This document shows positions 5,546-10,543 of a stretch of 10,543 bases of DNA, piece after piece. Below the pieces are notes generated by a model. It was not told the origin of the DNA. It saw only the letters and a list, made by a program, of their open reading frames with translations, and searched no databases. A program made the position numbers and the translations under genes. The first letter of the stretch is position 1. Every line of letters starts with the position of its first letter. Source of the DNA: an uncultured Clostridia bacterium (GTDB lineage: Bacteria > Bacillota > Clostridia > TANB77 > CAG-508). The stretch is taken from positions 1 to 10,543 of the forward strand of contig CAKPQY010000011.1 of the NCBI GenBank assembly GCA_934179885.1. The letters are read 5' to 3'.

Positions 5546-8383
5546 ATGAACGATAAAATAATTATAAAGGGTGCCAAAGAGCACAATTTAAAAAATATAA
5601 ATTTAGAAATACCAAGAGACAAAATGGTAGTTATAACAGGGCTATCAGGCTCAGGTAAATCATCACTTGCGTTTGATACACTATATGCAGAAGGTCAAAG
5701 AAGATATGTAGAGAGCTTATCTTCATATGCAAGACAATTCTTAGGAATAATGGAAAAACCTGATGTAGAGTCAATAGAAGGGTTATCACCTGCAATATCA
5801 ATAGACCAAAAAACAACTTCTAAAAATCCACGTTCAACAGTAGGAACAGTAACAGAAATATATGATTATATACGTTTATTATATGCAAATATAGGTGTAC
5901 CATATTGTCCAAACTGTGGCAAAAAAATTGAAAAACAATCAATTGACCAAATTGTTGACAATATTATGGCTTTAGAGGAAGGCACAAAAATACAAATTTT
6001 AGCACCTGTTGTTAGAAGCAGGAAAGGTGAATTTGTAAAACAATTAGAAGGATATCAAAAAGATGGTTTTGTAAGAGCTAGAATTGATGGAGAAGTTTAT
6101 GATTTATCTGATGAAATTGAATTAGATAAAAATAAAAAACATGAAATAGAGTTAGTTGTAGATAGATTAGTTGTAAAAGAAGAAATAAGAAGTAGACTTA
6201 CAGAGTCAGTTGAAGTGGCTTTAAAACATGCAGAAAATTTAGTATTGGTAAATATTTTTGCAAAAGATGGCGAAAAAATGGTATTGTATAGTTCAAACTA
6301 TGCATGCCCAGACTGTGGGTTCAGCTTTCCAGAGTTAACACCAAGAATGTTTTCGTTTAATAATCCATATGGTGCATGTCCAACTTGTACAGGTATTGGA
6401 TATTTAATGAAAATGGATGAAGATTTAATAATACCAGACAAAAATAAAACATTATATGATGGTGTAAAAGCATTTGGGTCAAGTACTATGAAAAAAGGCG
6501 ACACAATGGCAAAAATGTATTTTGAAAGCATTGGAAGACATTATGGAGTAGAGATAAAAGATGTACCAATCAAAAAATTACCAAGATGGTTTTTAGAAAA
6601 AATTTTATATGGTACAGGCGATGAAAAAATAGATTTTGAATATAGCTCAGCAGCAGGTGTTAGAAAATTTACAGCACCATTTGAAGGGGTATTGCCAACG
6701 CTAGATAGACGTCATAGTGAAACAAAATCACAAGGAATGAGAAGCTTTTACGAAATGTATATGACAAATTCAGAATGTCATACATGTAATGGAGCGCGTT
6801 TAAAGAAAGAAATATTATGTATCAAAGTTGGTGGAAAAAACATAAATGAAATAACAGATATGTCAATAAAAGCATTACAAGAATTTTTACAAAACTTAGA
6901 ATTAACACCAAAAGAAGCAATGATTGCAGACATGATATTAAAAGAAATAAATACAAGACTTCAATTTTTAATAGATGTTGGACTTGAATATTTAACATTA
7001 TCAAGAAGTGCAGGAACATTATCAGGAGGAGAAGCACAAAGGATTCGTTTAGCAACACAAATAGGCTCAGGACTTACAGGGGTTATGTATATATTAGATG
7101 AGCCAAGTATAGGGCTTCACCAAAGAGATAATGACAAATTAATAGCAACACTAAAAAAATTAAGAGATTTAGGAAATACACTTTTAGTTGTAGAGCATGA
7201 TGAAGACACAATGTATGCAGCAGACCAAATAATAGACATTGGACCAGGTGCAGGTGTACATGGTGGAAATGTTATGGCACAAGGAACAGCTGAAGAAGTA
7301 AAACAAGTAGAGAACTCAATTACAGGACAATATTTAAGTGGAAGAAAGAAAATAGAAGTTCCAAAAACAAGAAGAAAACATACAAAAACAAAAGTAATTG
7401 AAGTTAAAAATGCAACAGAAAATAACTTGAAAAATATAAGTGTAAAATTCCCACTAGGAGTATTTACATGTGTTACAGGTGTATCAGGTTCAGGAAAATC
7501 AACACTTGTAAATGAAGTATTATATAAAACAATAGCAAAAGAATTAAATGGAGCATCAGAAAAACCAGGAAAATGCAAAGAAGTAAAAGGACTAGAAAAC
7601 ATTGATAAAATAATCAATATAGACCAATCGCCAATAGGAAGAACACCACGTTCAAACCCAGCAACATATACAGGAGTATTTGACTTAATAAGAGATATAT
7701 TTGCAGGAACAAATGAAGCAAAATTACGTGGATTTGACAAAGGAAGATTCAGCTTTAATGTTGCAGGTGGAAGATGTGAAAGCTGTAATGGTGATGGCGT
7801 ACACAAAATAGAAATGCACTTTTTACCAGATGTTTATGTACCATGCGAAGTATGTAAAGGAAAGAGATATAATAGAGAAACACTAGAAGTAAAATATAAA
7901 GGAAAAACAATTGCAGATGTTCTTGATATGACAGTAGAAGAAGCACTAGAATTTTTTGATAAAATTCCAAAAATAAAACAAAAAATTCAAACATTATATG
8001 ATGTTGGGTTAGGATATATTAAATTGGGACAACCATCAACAACATTATCAGGAGGAGAAGCACAAAGAGTAAAACTTGCAACAGAATTGTCTAAAAAAGC
8101 AACAGGGAAAACACTTTATATTTTAGATGAACCAACAACAGGACTACATATTGCAGATGTTCATAGATTAGTTGATATTTTACAAAGATTAGTTGACACG
8201 GGAAATACAATAATTGTAATAGAACATAATTTAGATTTAATAAAAACATGTGACCATATAATCGACCTAGGACCAGAAGGTGGAGACGGTGGAGGACAAG
8301 TTGTTGCAGTCGGAACACCTGAACAAATTTGCAAAAACGAACAAAGTTATACAGGAAAATTTTTAAAGAAATATTTATTGTAA
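5546..8383 (+). CDS. uvrA: Excinuclease ABC subunit A (UvrA)
   Basis: 945 aa, normal length and intact. UvrA is the DNA damage sensor of nucleotide excision repair; its dimer loads UvrB on lesions. It has two ABC ATPase modules. Module I has Walker A GLSGSGKS (32-39), signature LSGGEAQR (492-499) and Walker [11 protein letters not shown] (about 514-523). Module II has Walker [10 protein letters not shown] (645-653), signature LSGGEAQR (834-841) and ILDEPTTGL (about 858-866). Zinc modules are visible as C254-x2-C257 with C278-x2-C281, and C744-x2-C747 with C767-x2-C770; further pairs lie at C121/C124 and C411/C414. The start is fixed by AAGGAGTG (5533-5540), five bases before ATG. uvrB and uvrC are not in the window. 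A palindrome covers the likely transcript start. Confidence 0.98.
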   Translation: MNDKIIIKGAKEHNLKNINLEIPRDKMVVITGLSGSGKSSLAFDTLYAEGQRRYVESLSSYARQFLGIMEKPDVESIEGLSPAISIDQKTTSKNPRSTVGTVTEIYDYIRLLYANIGVPYCPNCGKKIEKQSIDQIVDNIMALEEGTKIQILAPVVRSRKGEFVKQLEGYQKDGFVRARIDGEVYDLSDEIELDKNKKHEIELVVDRLVVKEEIRSRLTESVEVALKHAENLVLVNIFAKDGEKMVLYSSNYACPDCGFSFPELTPRMFSFNNPYGACPTCTGIGYLMKMDEDLIIPDKNKTLYDGVKAFGSSTMKKGDTMAKMYFESIGRHYGVEIKDVPIKKLPRWFLEKILYGTGDEKIDFEYSSAAGVRKFTAPFEGVLPTLDRRHSETKSQGMRSFYEMYMTNSECHTCNGARLKKEILCIKVGGKNINEITDMSIKALQEFLQNLELTPKEAMIADMILKEINTRLQFLIDVGLEYLTLSRSAGTLSGGEAQRIRLATQIGSGLTGVMYILDEPSIGLHQRDNDKLIATLKKLRDLGNTLLVVEHDEDTMYAADQIIDIGPGAGVHGGNVMAQGTAEEVKQVENSITGQYLSGRKKIEVPKTRRKHTKTKVIEVKNATENNLKNISVKFPLGVFTCVTGVSGSGKSTLVNEVLYKTIAKELNGASEKPGKCKEVKGLENIDKIINIDQSPIGRTPRSNPATYTGVFDLIRDIFAGTNEAKLRGFDKGRFSFNVAGGRCESCNGDGVHKIEMHFLPDVYVPCEVCKGKRYNRETLEVKYKGKTIADVLDMTVEEALEFFDKIPKIKQKIQTLYDVGLGYIKLGQPSTTLSGGEAQRVKLATELSKKATGKTLYILDEPTTGLHIADVHRLVDILQRLVDTGNTIIVIEHNLDLIKTCDHIIDLGPEGGDGGGQVVAVGTPEQICKNEQSYTGKFLKKYLL

Positions 8384-8406
8384 AAGAAAAATAAGTATGT
8401 TAAAAT
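8378..8406 (+). promoter_or_regulatory. Possible promoter for the membrane protein/TPM/pspA cluster
   Basis: TTGTAA (8378-8383, overlapping the uvrA stop) and TAAAAT (8401-8406) are 17 bases apart. No terminator is visible after uvrA, so read-through is also possible. The match is moderate. Confidence 0.4.
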
Positions 8407-8441
8407 AATATTACCAAATAACAATGAGAAAGGAGTGTTTT

Positions 8442-8888
8442 ATGGAAAAAGATGACAGGAAAATAAAAGAAGAACTAAAAGAACTAAGAGATGATATGAA
8501 AGAAACAAAAAAAGAAAACAATAACAATAATGAAATGCTACAATTTTTCTTAGGAATAATAATGCTAGGAGCAGGATTATTTATGCTAAGTAAAAGAGTA
8601 ATGGTACATAGTAGTTGGTATATTTTGAGAATTGGAAGTTTTGATATATCATCTGGATTAGTTACAGTTCCACTTATTATAGGAATTATATGGCAATTTT
8701 ATAATTCAAAATCTGTTATACCAAAAATTATTATAACTTTAGGGGTGATTTTTATAATTGCAACAATTATAATGAGCATTAGAATAAGCTTTATTCCAAC
8801 ATCAATGTTTGATTATATTATTATTATGGGATTAGCAGCAGCAGGTTCAGGATTACTTTTAAAAACTTTATTTAAAAAAAGAGATTAA
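8442..8888 (+). CDS. Four-helix membrane protein of unknown function, pspA-cluster
   Basis: 148 aa from the ATG at 8442, which has AAAGGAG (8429-8435) six bases upstream. A longer reading from ATG 8424 would place this ribosome binding site inside the gene and is unlikely. Residues 1-31 are highly charged with a likely short coiled coil (KIKEELKELRDDMKETKKEN) and an Asn run. Four hydrophobic segments follow at about 34-50, 71-87, 93-113 and 123-141, and the protein ends in KKRD. I do not recognise the family. Its place two genes before pspA, with 24 bases to the next gene, suggests a membrane partner of an envelope-stress module, loosely like LiaI/LiaF or PspC in other bacteria; this is inference from context and topology only. 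Confidence 0.8.
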   Translation: MEKDDRKIKEELKELRDDMKETKKENNNNNEMLQFFLGIIMLGAGLFMLSKRVMVHSSWYILRIGSFDISSGLVTVPLIIGIIWQFYNSKSVIPKIIITLGVIFIIATIIMSIRISFIPTSMFDYIIIMGLAAAGSGLLLKTLFKKRD

Positions 8889-8912
8889 TAATATAACGAA
8901 AGGAGAATATAT

Positions 8913-9909
8913 ATGGGAAGAAGCGGCGGAGGTAGCAGTGGTGGAAGCAGTCACAGCAGCCGGAGGATTTGGAGGAAGTCATTCATCTGGTGGCTTTTCA
9001 GGAGGAGGACGCTCATCAAGAGGAAGCTCAAGCTCATCAAGAAATTCAGGCTTTTACCATAGCTCACCACATTATCATGTGCATGGTCCAGGGTATGGAT
9101 ATGGACGCAGTTACAATAGTAGTTCATGGGTATCAACGCTAGTATTTTTTATTATTATAATAATGTTTATAATAATATCTATATCTAATACTCAAAACAT
9201 CTCATCAAATTCAGTTAAAGTACCTAAAAATACTACACAAAGAGTAGCTTTAAATGGTGTTGTATCTAAAACAGATTGGTATGAAGATGATATAGGATGG
9301 ATAACATCAAAAAATGTTTTAATTTCAGGATTAGAAGATTTTTATAAAAAAACAGGAATACAGCCATATGTATTGTTTGTTCCATATTCAGCAGAATTTT
9401 GGAATGGAAGTGATATTCAAGTAACAAAAGCTGATGCATATTTAGAAAAAGTATATTCAGAAAAATTTAAAGATGAAGCACATTTTATTTTTGCATATTT
9501 CCAATGTAAAAACGATTCAAAGTCTGAAATGGATGGAGAATTCAGATATTTAAGTGGATACAGTGCAGATACTATTATGGATAATGAAGCAATAAGCATT
9601 TTATGGGGATATTTTGAAAAAAATTATTATAATACATCTTTAAGTATAGAAAAAATGATATCAAATACATTTAGTGAAACAGCAGAATCAATTATGAGTA
9701 AACCAACAAATGGATGGGACTTTGCAATAATTTTAATAATTGCAATTATAATTATATTAATCATTGTATTTATATATAAAATGATTAAAGGTAAACGTCA
9801 AAGAGAAAAAGAAAAAGAGGAATATACAGAAAAAATATTAGAAAAACCACTTGAAACTTTTGGAACAGATACAAGTGAGTTAGAAAAGAAATATGAAGAA
9901 AATAAATAA
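8913..9909 (+). pseudogene. TPM-like domain membrane protein with Gly/Ser-rich N-terminus, split by an apparent +1 frameshift
   Basis: The strong ribosome binding site AAAGGAG (8899-8905) and ATG 8913 start MGRSGGGSSGGSSHSS, then this frame turns into Arg/Trp-rich sequence and stops at 9060-9062. The frame carrying the rest is one base on. Ignoring one C near 8961 joins them into a plausible 331-aa protein (...SSHSS-GGFGGSHSSGG...). In the downstream frame the order is a Gly/Ser/His/Tyr-rich segment, a membrane helix at about 9127-9186, an extracytoplasmic region with a TPM-like stretch (LEDFYKKTGIQPYVLFV), a second helix at about 9715-9786 and a charged tail. GTG codons at 8938 and 8941, with GGAGGT at 8928-8933, could start that frame alone. 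The frameshift may be real, recoded or a sequencing error; the long intact remainder argues against old decay. It lies 19 bases before pspA. Confidence 0.75.
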
Positions 9910-9928
9910 ATTTTAGGAGGAAAAAATA

Positions 9929-10543
9929 ATGGGAATATTAAATAGATTTAAAGATATAATGTCAGCAAACATAAATGCAATTTTGGATAAATGTGAGAAT
10001 CCAGAAAAGATGATAGATGAATATATGAGACAAGTTGTAGAACAACTTGCAGATGTAAAAAAAGAAACAGCTGGAGTTATGGCAGAAGAAAAAAGAACAA
10101 AAAGAGATGTAGATGAAAATGCAGAACAAATAGAAAAATATGACCAATTAGCAAGAAAAGCATTAACAGCAGGAAATGAAGAAGATGCGAAAACATTTTT
10201 AGCTAAAAAACAAGAATATGTAAGTAATGGAGTAGATTTACAAAAATCTTATGAAGTAGCAAAAGCAAATGCAACAAAAATGAAAGAAATGCATGATAAG
10301 CTAACAAAAGATGTTCAAGAACTTGAACAACGTAGAAAAAATGTAAAATCGAAAGTAGCTGTTGCAAGAACACAAGAAAAATTAAACAAAGTATCAAGTT
10401 CAATGGGTACTGCAAGTGATGCAATGAATGCATTTGAAAGAATGGAAGAAAAAGCTGATAATATGCTAGATAGAGCAAATTCAACAGCTGAACTAAATGA
10501 AGACATTAATGCAGGAATAGAAAGCTTAGAAGATAAATACAAT
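9929..10543 (+). CDS. pspA: PspA/IM30 (Vipp1/LiaH) family protein, 3' end cut by window
   Basis: 205 residues are present and the frame is still open at the window end; family members are about 220-240 aa, so little is missing. It begins MGILNRFKDIMSANINAILD, typical of the family's N-terminal amphipathic helix, followed by ENPEKMIDEYMRQVVEQL and then an almost unbroken alpha-helical coiled coil rich in Lys, Glu and Ala. The family binds stressed membranes and assembles ESCRT-III-like rings or rods that limit proton leak and reshape membrane; it acts on the cytoplasmic face. AGGAGG (9915-9920) stands eight bases before the ATG. It is the third gene of a tight cluster with two membrane proteins that may recruit it. 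Assignment to PspA rather than LiaH or Vipp1 is not resolved from sequence alone. Confidence 0.95.
   Translation, partial: MGILNRFKDIMSANINAILDKCENPEKMIDEYMRQVVEQLADVKKETAGVMAEEKRTKRDVDENAEQIEKYDQLARKALTAGNEEDAKTFLAKKQEYVSNGVDLQKSYEVAKANATKMKEMHDKLTKDVQELEQRRKNVKSKVAVARTQEKLNKVSSSMGTASDAMNAFERMEEKADNMLDRANSTAELNEDINAGIESLEDKYN

Noticed and set aside
7117-7806. A 229-codon open frame on the reverse strand inside uvrA
   Set aside because: It is antisense to an intact, clearly recognisable uvrA reading frame, has biased Ser/Phe/Leu composition expected of a shadow frame, and resembles no known protein.
8424-8441. Upstream ATG start for the 148-aa membrane protein
   Set aside because: The AAAGGAG needed for initiation lies after this ATG and is ideally spaced for the ATG at 8442.
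10203-10543. Two reverse-strand open frames over pspA
   Set aside because: Both are antisense shadows of the helical PspA coding sequence, rich in Leu, Phe and Ser as expected from AT-rich Lys/Glu codons read backwards.

Overview
The window is very AT-rich (roughly 70% A+T by eye). Arg is almost always AGA and Ile mostly ATA, starts are preceded by strong AAGGAG-type ribosome binding sites, and sigma-A promoters are close to consensus. With a VanW-family protein, a four-cysteine ribosomal protein L31, a SpoIIIAA ATPase and a PspA homologue, this points to a low-GC, spore-lineage Firmicute, probably an uncultured Clostridia from a gut or similar habitat. No transposase, prophage gene, CRISPR array, tRNA or rRNA was seen.

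Layout. 1-198 is the 3' end of recG. 289-1951 holds two overlapping membrane-protein genes, a CmpB-type putative ABC permease with a charged coiled-coil tail and a YihY/BrkB-family protein. A near-perfect promoter then drives a membrane-anchored phosphodiester glycosidase (2035-3132). That gene converges on a reverse-strand VanW-family gene (about 3167-3892), and the two share one bidirectional terminator. Next come a spoIIIAA gene without the other spoIIIA genes (4030-4899), a 54-aa single-pass membrane protein with its own promoter (4969-5133), rpmE (5211-5411) with promoter and terminator, and uvrA (5546-8383). The right end is a closely packed cluster: a four-helix membrane protein (8442-8888), a Gly/Ser-rich TPM-like membrane protein (8913-9909) and pspA (from 9929, cut by the window end). 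It resembles an envelope-stress module.

The least ordinary signals are these. (1) Short palindromic elements of a shared design (TGTC... ending in ...GACA) lie directly upstream of the Shine-Dalgarno of three unrelated genes, cmpB-like, spoIIIAA and uvrA. Their terminal bases differ between copies in a pair-preserving way. The copy before spoIIIAA is open in frame, so it makes a false N-terminal extension of the protein. (2) The TPM-like gene is split by an apparent +1 frameshift in its Gly/Ser tract, with the strong ribosome binding site and ATG in one frame and the rest of the protein in another. (3) SpoIIIAA is an orphan and seems to lack the usual C-terminal end, with the promoter of the next small gene starting 8 bases after its stop codon. 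Most of the window is otherwise ordinary housekeeping and envelope genes. I see no complete undescribed system, but the repeat family and the pspA-linked cluster are the best candidates for a closer look.
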